From the NCBI RefSeq assembly GCF_903166545.1, contig NZ_CAESCH010000001.1:1988001-2052000 (forward strand): a DNA stretch of 64,000 bases, written 5' to 3'. Positions 28,468-36,229 of the stretch are shown here, one piece after another (positions within the stretch are counted from its first letter, which is position 1; each line of letters starts with the position of its first letter). Source of the DNA: Metabacillus schmidteae (GTDB lineage Bacteria > Bacillota > Bacilli > Bacillales > Bacillaceae). A model generated the notes under the pieces. It was given only the letters and a program-made list of their open reading frames with translations. It ran no database searches and was not told the origin of the DNA. Both the position numbers and the translations under genes were made by a program.

Positions 28468-29088
28468 ATGAACTATAATGATCTATTAAACAAATTAGAT
28501 AATTATAATATTAAAACTGAAAAAATAGGTGGGGATACAATAATTTATGTATATCCAAAAAATAATGACGGTAGTACTAATCTTGATGTTGGCATTAAAT
28601 TAAAAAACTCTAATGGCTCTCAAATATGGGACTTATACGAAATACAAAGAAATAAAGATTATAAACTAGAAGATTTTTCTATAAAAGAAATTGCATTTTT
28701 AGCATTATATATTACTGTAAAAGGGAAATTTGAGAAAATCAAAGGTAATAATCATGTTAAAAGTGAATTAAGGACAATAGAAAAAAATATTGTTGATGGA
28801 AAAGAAATTCTTCATAAAAATATAAATGAACTTTATTTTTCTCTAAAACATGAAAAAGAAGGGGCAATTAATTTAATTGAAGGAAATCAAGCATATGATG
28901 TTTTTTATCTGACTCATCAAAAAGAAAAAATAGTGTTTACAGAAGCAAGACCTTTATCAAGTGCGTTAGTCGTATTATATAATTTTAGTATTAAGCTTGA
29001 AAAATTTGATGAACTTTTTAAGCCTTTTACAGAAAGCTTAGAATTAGAGGAATTAGAAAAAATGAAGAAAATTTATATAAGCAATTAA
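28468..29088 (+). CDS. Putative immunity protein for the TNT-domain toxin
   Basis: Unrecognised 206-residue cytoplasmic protein, Lys/Asn/Ile-rich, with no signal or membrane helix. It begins MNYNDLLNKLDNYNIKTEK. It has a good RBS (AAAAGGTGGA) and starts 4 bp after the toxin stop, the usual place for the cognate immunity gene, and shares the toxin tip's AT-rich composition. A strong terminator follows, so it closes the T7SS-toxin unit. Immunity is inferred from position; I did not recognise a known Imm family. Confidence 0.75.
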   Translation: MNYNDLLNKLDNYNIKTEKIGGDTIIYVYPKNNDGSTNLDVGIKLKNSNGSQIWDLYEIQRNKDYKLEDFSIKEIAFLALYITVKGKFEKIKGNNHVKSELRTIEKNIVDGKEILHKNINELYFSLKHEKEGAINLIEGNQAYDVFYLTHQKEKIVFTEARPLSSALVVLYNFSIKLEKFDELFKPFTESLELEELEKMKKIYISN

Positions 29089-29098
29089 CTTGTTATTC

Positions 29099-29139
29099 GG
29101 CTATCATTTACATGAAGAGTGTAGATGATAGTCTTTTTC
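29099..29139 (+). terminator. Terminator of the T7SS/toxin operon
   Basis: GGCTATCATTTACA (29099-29112) pairs with TGTAGATGATAGTC (29120-29133) using G-U pairs, and is followed by TTTTT. Confidence 0.88.
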
Positions 29140-29201
29140 GTTCAAAGTTTTTCCTGAAAATGTTAATACCTTCGTTATAAACAGTTAAAGCAGGTGAAAT
29201 G

Positions 29202-29563
29202 ATGTCAATATATGCTGATTACAAAGGAAAAAGGTATAAAGATAAATTTGTAAAAGAAGTAAAGATTAAGGATATCGATGTAATTTATGAAATTCAATAT
29301 AAAATCATTTATCAAGGAAAAGAATATAGCCTTTTACAGTAGAAGAGTTATTAATTGAAAATGATAAAATTACGATATTCAGTAAGGATTATGGATTCCA
29401 AATAAAAGAGCAATTTGTTTTTGTAAAGGAAATTGCTATTAATAATATTGAAGGTATCATTGAAATAAAAAAGCCAATTTTAAATTTTAAAGGATTACCA
29501 GAAGAAAAGAAGTATCTTTCAAAAAATTCAATTTCCCATTGTATAAATACTTTTAAGAATTAA
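29202..29563 (+). pseudogene. Frameshifted small gene after the toxin-immunity pair
   Basis: The first frame starts at ATG 29202 (RBS AGGTGA) and runs 46 codons to a TAG at 29340-29342. The +1-shifted downstream frame is open from about 29331 to a TAA at 29561-29563 without another good start. Joined, they would give about 120 residues: MSIYADYKGKRYKDKF..., then FTVEELLIENDKITIFSKD and so on. The shift lies near 29328-29336. I do not recognise the family; composition matches the immunity gene, so it may be a second immunity or orphan effector-associated gene. A sequencing error is possible. Confidence 0.6.
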
Positions 29564-29580
29564 CCTGAAATTTAATAAAA

Positions 29581-29617
29581 AGAAAAGATCTCAACATAAT
29601 CATGCTGAGATCTTTTC
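29581..29617. terminator. Bidirectional terminator between toxin locus and yoaB
   Basis: AGAAAAGATCTCA (29581-29593) pairs perfectly with TGAGATCTTTTCT (29605-29617). It serves the minus-strand yoaDCB operon and plus-strand transcription. Confidence 0.9.
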
Positions 29618-29631
29618 TTCAATCTGATAGA

Positions 29632-30876
29632 TCAAGACGCAATAGAAGCTGTATTTTTTCTCATTTCATCTTCCTCAGGAACTTGAATAAAGTGAACAAT
29701 AATCGCACTTGCTAAATAAAGTAGTCCGAAAATCCATACAACACCTTGAGCTCCTACCAAACCGATAAACGCCCAAGCGATGGCTGGAGCCACAAATGAA
29801 GATAAACCTGCTGAAAGATTTAAGATAGACATGGCAGCACCTTTGTCTTCGCCTGCAACTGTCGGTACTAAGGCTCCTAAAGGAACGTAACCTGCTAATA
29901 AACCTCCCCAAATAAATCCAACAATACTTGTGACGACGATGTTTCCATTTGCTAGAACCGGAGTATAGTAAAGAAGGACAGTAAAGACTGCACAGCCGAC
30001 TCCGCCAAACCAAATGATGGTGTTTTTCCAACCGAATTTATCTCCCACAAAACCAAATACTAGGTTAAATACAATGTTTCCAAGGAATATCGTACCCCAT
30101 AGCTGTAACCAGACTGTTGTTTCAATACCATGCTCAGCCATATGGATAGGTAAGAAAACCGGAAACCCATAAGTTCCAAGACTATTTATGATACGTACAA
30201 CTCCACCAGCTGCAACTCTTGGGTTCTTTTTGACAATAGTAATCCCTTTTAATAACTCATTGAGCGTTTCTTTCGCACTAGTAGTTTCTTTCTTCTTAAA
30301 TTTATCTTTATTGACAATTAAAGCAAAGAATGCACCAAGACATGCCCAGAATATGGATGTCCACAATGTATTGATATAGCCAAAATATTTTATGGCGTAG
30401 CTTGAATACCATGCTCCAAGCACCATCATCCCTGCACAGTAAGCGATCCAGAACCAGCCTACTGCTGTACTCAATCTATTCTTAGGGGTACGGTAAATAA
30501 CCCATGTTAAAAAAGAATACGCAAATAATGGATAACCTAGTCCTTTAATAAAGTACGTGATCAGCATGATTGGATAATTCATAGTTTCAAAACCAAAAGC
30601 TATAAACCCAGCTGTTCCAATAATATAAAATAAGAGTCCCATAAACATTGTACGTTTTGCGCCAAATGCTTCTAAACATACACCTGAAAACCAAGAAGAA
30701 AGGGCAAGCGAAATTCCGTAAACGGTGAAAATGGATGCAGTATGTTGAACAGTCATCCCTTGGTCAATTAAAAACGGACTTAGCCAACCAGCTTCAAGTC
30801 CATCTCCCATCATAAAGAGCATTACGCCTAAAAAGCCCCAGCTTAAGTGTTTAGGTATTCCAATCTTGTCGAGCAT
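29632..30876 (-). CDS. yoaB: MFS transporter, polyol permease type (RbtT/DalT/CsbX family; YoaB)
   Basis: Twelve-helix major facilitator, 414 residues, in the small ribitol/D-arabinitol permease family that includes Klebsiella RbtT/DalT and Bacillus CsbX/YoaB. It begins MLDKIGIPKHLSWGFLGVMLFMMGDG, typical of this family. Last gene of the yoaD-yoaC-yoaB operon (31 bp after yoaC), same order as in B. subtilis. RBS GGAGAG before ATG. Under the SAM riboswitch it would be expressed when S-adenosylmethionine is low; the natural substrate is unknown. A polyol or deoxysugar linked to methionine salvage is an inference. Confidence 0.85.
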   Translation of the reverse strand: MLDKIGIPKHLSWGFLGVMLFMMGDGLEAGWLSPFLIDQGMTVQHTASIFTVYGISLALSSWFSGVCLEAFGAKRTMFMGLLFYIIGTAGFIAFGFETMNYPIMLITYFIKGLGYPLFAYSFLTWVIYRTPKNRLSTAVGWFWIAYCAGMMVLGAWYSSYAIKYFGYINTLWTSIFWACLGAFFALIVNKDKFKKKETTSAKETLNELLKGITIVKKNPRVAAGGVVRIINSLGTYGFPVFLPIHMAEHGIETTVWLQLWGTIFLGNIVFNLVFGFVGDKFGWKNTIIWFGGVGCAVFTVLLYYTPVLANGNIVVTSIVGFIWGGLLAGYVPLGALVPTVAGEDKGAAMSILNLSAGLSSFVAPAIAWAFIGLVGAQGVVWIFGLLYLASAIIVHFIQVPEEDEMRKNTASIAS

Positions 30877-30906
30877 ATTTTTCTCTCCATATCTATAATA
30901 AATTTT

Positions 30907-32361
30907 TTAGTTTAACGTACTATTCATTTCAGAAAAGAAATGTTGTGTTCTTAACCATTCTGAATACCTGTTATCTTGATGATTTTTATCAGGTTTAATC
31001 GTTTTATAATCTTTAGAAATCAAATTTTCTTGTCCAAGTGCTTGGTTACAGATGACAGCAGCACCTACGACAGAAGCTTGACTAAAGCCGTTAGGAATTC
31101 TCAGCTCTTTTTGTAGTAAATTAGCAATAAACTGAGCTAATTGTTCACTTTGAAATCCTCCGCCACAACCCCATACATACGGCAAGTCAAAAGGAGTGAC
31201 CTCTAAAATTTGGTCAAAATGGAGGCGGATTGTACAAGCAATTTCCCATAACGCAGCTGCAACAAAGTGGGCTCTTGATAAATCTTGAGCAAGGGGAGCG
31301 TTGAATATAAACCCACCTTTTTTGGAGGCATTTTTCTCATCTGAGAGATATATTCCTAACGCTGCCACGCATTCTACTAAGTCCAGCTGAGATATTTCAT
31401 ATTCCATTTGCTGATAGCTTTCGTTTGGATAAAATAAGTTTTTCAATTTCTGATAATTCAAGCCAGTTATCCCTGGGTTTGTCTCAACCAACCAGCGGTT
31501 TTTGTGAGTATGAGCATTTGTCCAAGCTCTTTTTTCTTCATCACCTTTATATTCGTCAATCATCTTGCAAATTGGAGTGGTTGTGCCCGAAATGATAATC
31601 ATGTCATTGGTTTTTGCAAAAGTACTTTCAATGGCCAATTGGGAATCTCCGCCACCTACAATAATAGAAACATCTTTATTTACTTCCAATTCCTCTGCCA
31701 AGGAAGGAATAATATGACCAAGAATTGAACCTGACCATTTTAATTCAGGTAAAAAATGAAATGGAATGTCAAATTGCTCACACATTTCCTTAGACCAAGT
31801 TTGTTCCCGTACATTATAAAGTAAGGTTTCAGTCGCCTGTGAGGGTTCATAAACTAGAACATCACTTAACTTATAGGTAATCCAATCACTAATGCTAGTA
31901 AATGATGCAATTCTATCCCATAGAGCGGGTTGTCTTTTCTTTAATCCTACAAGCTTTAGTGCCGAGAAGAGAGCAGACGGTAATCTGCCTGTTGTTTTGT
32001 AGATAAGATCGCGTTCTAAGTAATCTTGTTCCCATTCTCGCCCGCGATTATCAATGTTCGGTAACCCAATAAACGAATTTCCGCTTTTGTCTAGTAAAAC
32101 AATTCCTTGGCGTTGACTAGTGGATGTAATACCTTTGATTGTTACAGTTGGTGAGTTTTTTATCACTTTCTTTGCTAAACGAATGACTTGCTCCCAAAGT
32201 GTATCCGGTAAGAAGTAACGGCTGTCAGGATACAAGGTTTCTGTTAGATAGTGAATATCTTCCCGTTCAATACTAACAACTTCACCTGAAGTGGTAACAA
32301 TGGCAACTCTAACATTTCCTGTTCCAATATCAAATACTAAATAACCTGATTCTTTATTCAC
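30907..32361 (-). CDS. yoaC: FGGY-family carbohydrate kinase (YoaC)
   Basis: Sugar or sugar-alcohol kinase, 484 residues. It has the N-terminal phosphate-binding loop DIGTGNVRVAI, a Gly-rich GGGDSQLAIE segment near residue 240, the phosphate 2 motif ISGTTTPI and the late adenosine motif GCGGGFQSEQ. GTG start with RBS AAGAGGT. It matches B. subtilis YoaC by order between yoaD and yoaB; the substrate is not established. It differs from the classical xylulokinase at 57373 (here ISSTSQRQG in place of the usual SFSGQMHG). Confidence 0.85.
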   Translation of the reverse strand: MNKESGYLVFDIGTGNVRVAIVTTSGEVVSIEREDIHYLTETLYPDSRYFLPDTLWEQVIRLAKKVIKNSPTVTIKGITSTSQRQGIVLLDKSGNSFIGLPNIDNRGREWEQDYLERDLIYKTTGRLPSALFSALKLVGLKKRQPALWDRIASFTSISDWITYKLSDVLVYEPSQATETLLYNVREQTWSKEMCEQFDIPFHFLPELKWSGSILGHIIPSLAEELEVNKDVSIIVGGGDSQLAIESTFAKTNDMIIISGTTTPICKMIDEYKGDEEKRAWTNAHTHKNRWLVETNPGITGLNYQKLKNLFYPNESYQQMEYEISQLDLVECVAALGIYLSDEKNASKKGGFIFNAPLAQDLSRAHFVAAALWEIACTIRLHFDQILEVTPFDLPYVWGCGGGFQSEQLAQFIANLLQKELRIPNGFSQASVVGAAVICNQALGQENLISKDYKTIKPDKNHQDNRYSEWLRTQHFFSEMNSTLN

Positions 32362-32377
32362 ATTTATTACCTCTTTC

Positions 32378-33379
32378 TTATGACTTTACATGCAGGTCTT
32401 TTCTATTGAACAAAGTTGGGATTTCAACAGCTTGCTTGTTAAACCACTTCACAAGAGCTTGGTTCATGATAGAAACATGGTGATCTTCTACTTCAAAGCT
32501 GGCTCCAGCTAGGTGAGGTGTTGCTAACACATTTGGTAATTGAATGATTTCATAATCACTTTTATCTGGAGGCTCATGATAAAATACGTCTAAAATAGCT
32601 CCTCTAATTTTTCCCTCTTTTAGTACAGCAACAAGTGCGTCTCTCTCCACTACAACAGCTCTTGAGGTATTCACGAGCACTGCATCCTCTTTCATTAGAC
32701 CTAGATAATTCTCGTTAACCATCCCGATCGTTTCATCTGTCCGGGGAAGGTGAATAGAAACAACATCACTTGTTGAGAACACATCTTCCAAAGAAACGCG
32801 GGAATAAGCAGGATCCTCGCTTTCTACATAAGGATCATAATATTGTATGGAACAGTCAAAGGCTTTAAGGATATTAGCTAATTTTCGCCCAACTGCACCG
32901 AAGCCGACTAAGCCGATTGTTTTTCCGGAAATTTCATTTCCTTTGAATTTTACATAGGCTTGCAAGTAGTCACCGTCCCATTTCTCCTGTTTCAGCCACT
33001 CACTTGATGGAATCGTATGTCTATAAAAAGTAATAAGGTTGCCAATAAATTGCTCTGCAACTGCTTGTGCATTACGGGCGGGGGTGTAAAACACAGGTAT
33101 TCCTCGTTTGGAAGCAGCTTCAACATCTACATTGGAAGGCATTCCACGGCATACACCAACAAACTTTAATTCTGGTACACTTTCAAATACTTTTTCTGTC
33201 ACCTTATCAAGTTCAGCAATTAATCCTTCAGCCTTTGTCTCTTTTAGAAGAGAAATTAATTCATCTTCATGATAGGCCCTTCCCTGATCTTTCCAACAAC
33301 GATAGGTATAATTGCCAAAAAGTGACTTCAGCTCATTTAGACCAACTTCGTTATATGGGGCTGTAACTAAAACATTCAT
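32378..33379 (-). CDS. yoaD: D-isomer-specific 2-hydroxyacid dehydrogenase (YoaD)
   Basis: NAD-dependent dehydrogenase of the phosphoglycerate dehydrogenase type, 333 residues. The Rossmann motif GLVGFGAVGRKLA lies near residues 157-169. Catalytic Arg is in VNTSRAVVV, Glu in the ILDVFYHEPP region, and His in ATPHLAG. First gene after the SAM riboswitch; RBS AAGGAGATG before ATG. In the yoaDCB operon it could oxidise or reduce the acid linked to the YoaC product. The physiological substrate is unknown. Confidence 0.87.
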   Translation of the reverse strand: MNVLVTAPYNEVGLNELKSLFGNYTYRCWKDQGRAYHEDELISLLKETKAEGLIAELDKVTEKVFESVPELKFVGVCRGMPSNVDVEAASKRGIPVFYTPARNAQAVAEQFIGNLITFYRHTIPSSEWLKQEKWDGDYLQAYVKFKGNEISGKTIGLVGFGAVGRKLANILKAFDCSIQYYDPYVESEDPAYSRVSLEDVFSTSDVVSIHLPRTDETIGMVNENYLGLMKEDAVLVNTSRAVVVERDALVAVLKEGKIRGAILDVFYHEPPDKSDYEIIQLPNVLATPHLAGASFEVEDHHVSIMNQALVKWFNKQAVEIPTLFNRKDLHVKS

Positions 33380-33426
33380 CTAATCATCTCCTTCACACTA
33401 ACAATGTAAAAAATGTACTGTAATCT

Positions 33427-33460
33427 ATAAAAAAATCTCTCTCCAGAGATGGAAAGAGAT
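33427..33460 (-). terminator. Riboswitch-controlled terminator upstream of yoaD
   Basis: Reading the minus strand, ATCTCTTTCC (33460-33451) pairs with GGAGAGAGAT (33444-33435), followed by seven T. It lies between the SAM aptamer and yoaD, the expected expression platform: SAM binding favours this terminator. Confidence 0.9.
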
Positions 33461-33500
33461 GATTACTTTATATCGTTTATACAATGACATAAGTGAACTC

Positions 33501-33590
33501 TTTCTATCTTTCAAGCCATGCTTGCTGGAATTGGCACAATGCTGTTGCCGAGGTTTCAATGGGCCAGTCCCTCCACCTCTCTTGATAGAA
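33501..33590 (-). promoter_or_regulatory. SAM-I riboswitch (S-box) controlling yoaDCB
   Basis: The minus strand carries the classic S-box sequence: P1 5' arm TTCTATC (33590-33584), ATCAAGAGAGGTGGAGGGA, ACTGGCCC, GAAACCTCGGCAAC and P1 3' arm GATAGAA (33508-33502). High S-adenosylmethionine should turn the operon off through the terminator at 33427-33460. B. subtilis yoaDCB is a known S-box operon (established). Confidence 0.96.
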
Positions 33591-33633
33591 TCTATATTAA
33601 ATTTTAAACATTTCTTAAAAACGCAATGTAACT

Positions 33634-33663
33634 AATATATAAGAGTTAATATTCAGAAGTCAA
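33634..33663 (-). promoter_or_regulatory. Promoter for yoaDCB leader
   Basis: On the minus strand, -35 TTGACT (33663-33658) and -10 TATATT (33639-33634) are 18 bp apart, about 40 bp upstream of the SAM aptamer. Confidence 0.65.
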
Positions 33664-33741
33664 TATATTTTCAGAACTTTCGAAGTAATAGATTTTTTGA
33701 TATAATTTAAAAATCAATTTTTTTCATGAAAGGGAATCACA

Positions 33742-35790
33742 ATGCAAAGATATAAAGAGATTGAAAGTGGTGTTGTTCCGTCCGTTTGTTCTTTGGACTG
33801 TCCGGATCAGTGTGGATTACTTATTCATAAAAAAGATGGGAAAATAGTAAAAGTTGAAGGTGATCCTAATCACCCTGTTACAAAAGGGAATATTTGTAAC
33901 AAAGTGCGAAATATGGGAGAGCGAATTTATGACGATAAAAGGCTTAAGACACCTTTAAAAAGAATTGGAACTAAAGGTAAAGGAGAATTTGTCCCAGTCA
34001 CCTGGAAGGAAGCAATAGAGACAATTTCCATGAAATGGAAAAAACTAATTGCAGAAGAAGGGGCAGAATCGATCCTTCCTTATAGCTTTTATGGGAATAT
34101 GGGAAATATTAATGCTGAGGGCATGGATCGTCGCTTTTTTCATCGTCTTGGTTCAAGCCAACTGGATCGAACAATTTGTTCTGTAGCTGGTTCGAAAGGG
34201 TATAAATATACAATGGGAGGAAGCTATGGAACTGACCCTGAGGATATGACAGAAACAAAGTTATTCATTCTATGGGGAATTAATGCTGTTAGTACAAATA
34301 TGCATCAAATGATGATTGCCCAAAAAGCGAGAAAAAATGGAGCAAAGATCGTCGTGATTGATGTACATAAAAACCAAACAGGTAGAATGGCAGATTGGTT
34401 TATTCCTATTTTACCTGGAACAGATGGCTTGCTTGCATTAGGAATCATGCATATTCTATTTAAAGAAGAATTAGTGAATAAGAATTTTTTAGAACAATAT
34501 ACAGTTGGATTTAAAGAATTAGAAGAACATGTAAAGCAATATAATCCAGATATGGTGTCGTCAATCACAGGTGTACCTGTAGAACATATTTATGAATTAG
34601 CCCGTATGTATGGAGATATTACTCCTTCGATGATCAGAATTGGAAATGGTATACAACACCATGATAATGGTGGAATGATTGTCCGTACTATAGCTTGTTT
34701 ACCTGCATTAACAGGCCAATGGTTAGTAAAGGGTGGAGGAGCATTAAAGTCTAATTCAGCTTTTCTTGCGCACAATACAACCGCACTTCAACGTCCGGAC
34801 TTATTGAAAAAACAAACTCGTACTATTAATATGAATCAACTTGGACAAGCACTTCTTGAAATCAAAAGACCGGTTCGGTCATTGTTTGTATATGGAAGTA
34901 ACCCTGCGGTGGTGGCACCAGAGGCAACCAAAGTTCGCGAAGGGTTGGCAAGAGATGATTTATTTACCGTTGTTCACGATTTGTTTTTAACGGAAACAGC
35001 TATGTATGCAGACATTGTTTTACCTGCTACATCTGCTTTTGAAAATGTTGATTTTTACACGTCCTATTGGCATCAATATATTCATCTTCATGAGCCTGTA
35101 ATTAATGCTTATGGAGAGAGTAAATCAAATACAGAAGTGTTTCGTTTATTAGCTGAAGCAATGGAATTTGATGAGCCGGAATTTAAAGATTCTGATGAAG
35201 TATTAATTAATCAAGCATTAAGCAGTACTTCAAATCAATACTTAGAACATGTTACTTATGATGAATTAAAGAAAACACATTTTATAAAGGCTAAGCAAAC
35301 AAATTATTTACTTGAAAACTTAAAAACACCCAGCGGGAAGATCGAATTATATTCAAGACAAATGGAAGAGGACGGACATCCAGGTTTGCCTACCTACATT
35401 CCTATTCAACCAGAAAGTCGTTATCCATTTTTATTTATTCCAGGACCGAACCATAACTTTTTAAATTCAACATTCTCGAATAATGAAAAGCACATTAAGT
35501 TAGAAAAATCCCCAAAATTATTTATGAATGTGAAAGATGCGATTGAACGGGGAATTAAAGATGGAGATAACGTTCGAATTTGGAATGATCGCGGCGAATG
35601 TGAACTGGCAGCATCTGTTGGAGAGCTGGTGCTACCTGGAGTTGTTGTTAGCCAAGGATTATGGTCAGATGTTGCAGGAGAAAAACACCTCGTAAATACG
35701 CTAACTCCAGATCGTGTGGCTGATATGGGTGGTGGAGCTACCTTCTTTTCTGGTCGAGTAGACGTTGAAGCAGTTAAATCTTACGAATAA
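33742..35790 (+). CDS. yoaE: Molybdopterin-dependent oxidoreductase (YoaE-like)
   Basis: Cytoplasmic Mo/W-bis-pterin enzyme of the DMSO reductase superfamily, 682 residues. The N-terminal [4Fe-4S] motif is Cys16-x3-Cys20-x3-Cys24-x27-Cys52. The pterin-binding core (YSFYGNMGNINAEG, FILWGINAVSTNMHQM, VYGSNPAVVAPE) and the C-terminal pterin cap domain follow. No Tat signal is visible. It is divergent from yoaDCB, exactly as yoaE is in B. subtilis. The reaction is unknown; a formate-dehydrogenase label is often used but not supported by specific residues here. RBS AAAGGGAA. Confidence 0.87.
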   Translation: MQRYKEIESGVVPSVCSLDCPDQCGLLIHKKDGKIVKVEGDPNHPVTKGNICNKVRNMGERIYDDKRLKTPLKRIGTKGKGEFVPVTWKEAIETISMKWKKLIAEEGAESILPYSFYGNMGNINAEGMDRRFFHRLGSSQLDRTICSVAGSKGYKYTMGGSYGTDPEDMTETKLFILWGINAVSTNMHQMMIAQKARKNGAKIVVIDVHKNQTGRMADWFIPILPGTDGLLALGIMHILFKEELVNKNFLEQYTVGFKELEEHVKQYNPDMVSSITGVPVEHIYELARMYGDITPSMIRIGNGIQHHDNGGMIVRTIACLPALTGQWLVKGGGALKSNSAFLAHNTTALQRPDLLKKQTRTINMNQLGQALLEIKRPVRSLFVYGSNPAVVAPEATKVREGLARDDLFTVVHDLFLTETAMYADIVLPATSAFENVDFYTSYWHQYIHLHEPVINAYGESKSNTEVFRLLAEAMEFDEPEFKDSDEVLINQALSSTSNQYLEHVTYDELKKTHFIKAKQTNYLLENLKTPSGKIELYSRQMEEDGHPGLPTYIPIQPESRYPFLFIPGPNHNFLNSTFSNNEKHIKLEKSPKLFMNVKDAIERGIKDGDNVRIWNDRGECELAASVGELVLPGVVVSQGLWSDVAGEKHLVNTLTPDRVADMGGGATFFSGRVDVEAVKSYE

Positions 35791-35830
35791 AATCACTTCA
35801 ATTGGACATACAATTCATGAGGTGATAAAA

Positions 35831-36142
35831 ATGGATCGTTTTGAACAAGTTTTTCATCAATACAAAAATCAGTCTAATCAAGATGAAGTACAGGCAGAAA
35901 TTGCAGAGGATATGAAACCTAATCAAGAGAAAATCGTGGCTGTTAGAAAGAATGAAGATGGAGACTTAATTGCATTTCAGACAGAGTCAGGTAGACAGCT
36001 TGATTATGTACAAGCACTCTCAGAAGCAAAGGGCGGCAAACTCGCTCATATTGATGTATTTCATAAGTACGGTCGCGATATTTTAAGAAGTGAACCAGAT
36101 GGCAACAGGGACAATAATTTAGATTCTCTACCGGAATTCTAA
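35831..36142 (+). CDS. DUF3892 domain protein
   Basis: Small cytoplasmic protein, 103 residues. The central part (KIVAVRKNEDGDLIAFQTES, then GRQLDYVQALSEAKGGK) is the short DUF3892 domain found in many Bacilli; its function is unknown. ATG at 35831 has RBS TGAGGTGAT; the frame extends upstream to 35765 without a ribosome site. It lies 40 bp after yoaE and before a terminator, so they may be co-transcribed. Confidence 0.78.
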   Translation: MDRFEQVFHQYKNQSNQDEVQAEIAEDMKPNQEKIVAVRKNEDGDLIAFQTESGRQLDYVQALSEAKGGKLAHIDVFHKYGRDILRSEPDGNRDNNLDSLPEF

Positions 36143-36146
36143 AAGC

Positions 36147-36185
36147 GAAAAACACAGTTCGGAGTACCTGGGCTGTGTTTTTCAT
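36147..36185. terminator. Bidirectional terminator between DUF3892 gene and spermidine synthase
   Basis: GAAAAACACAG (36147-36157) pairs with CTGTGTTTTTC (36173-36183). A/T tracts lie on both sides between convergent genes. Confidence 0.88.
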
Positions 36186-36229
36186 TTATTGGATATTTTA
36201 GATAGAAATAAGAAACGATTGACATACAC

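Noticed and set aside
30907..32361. Calling the YoaC kinase a xylulokinase or dgoK
   Set aside because: It lacks the SGQMHG pattern of XylB and is FGGY-type rather than the 2-keto-3-deoxygalactonate kinase family; operon context fits YoaC.
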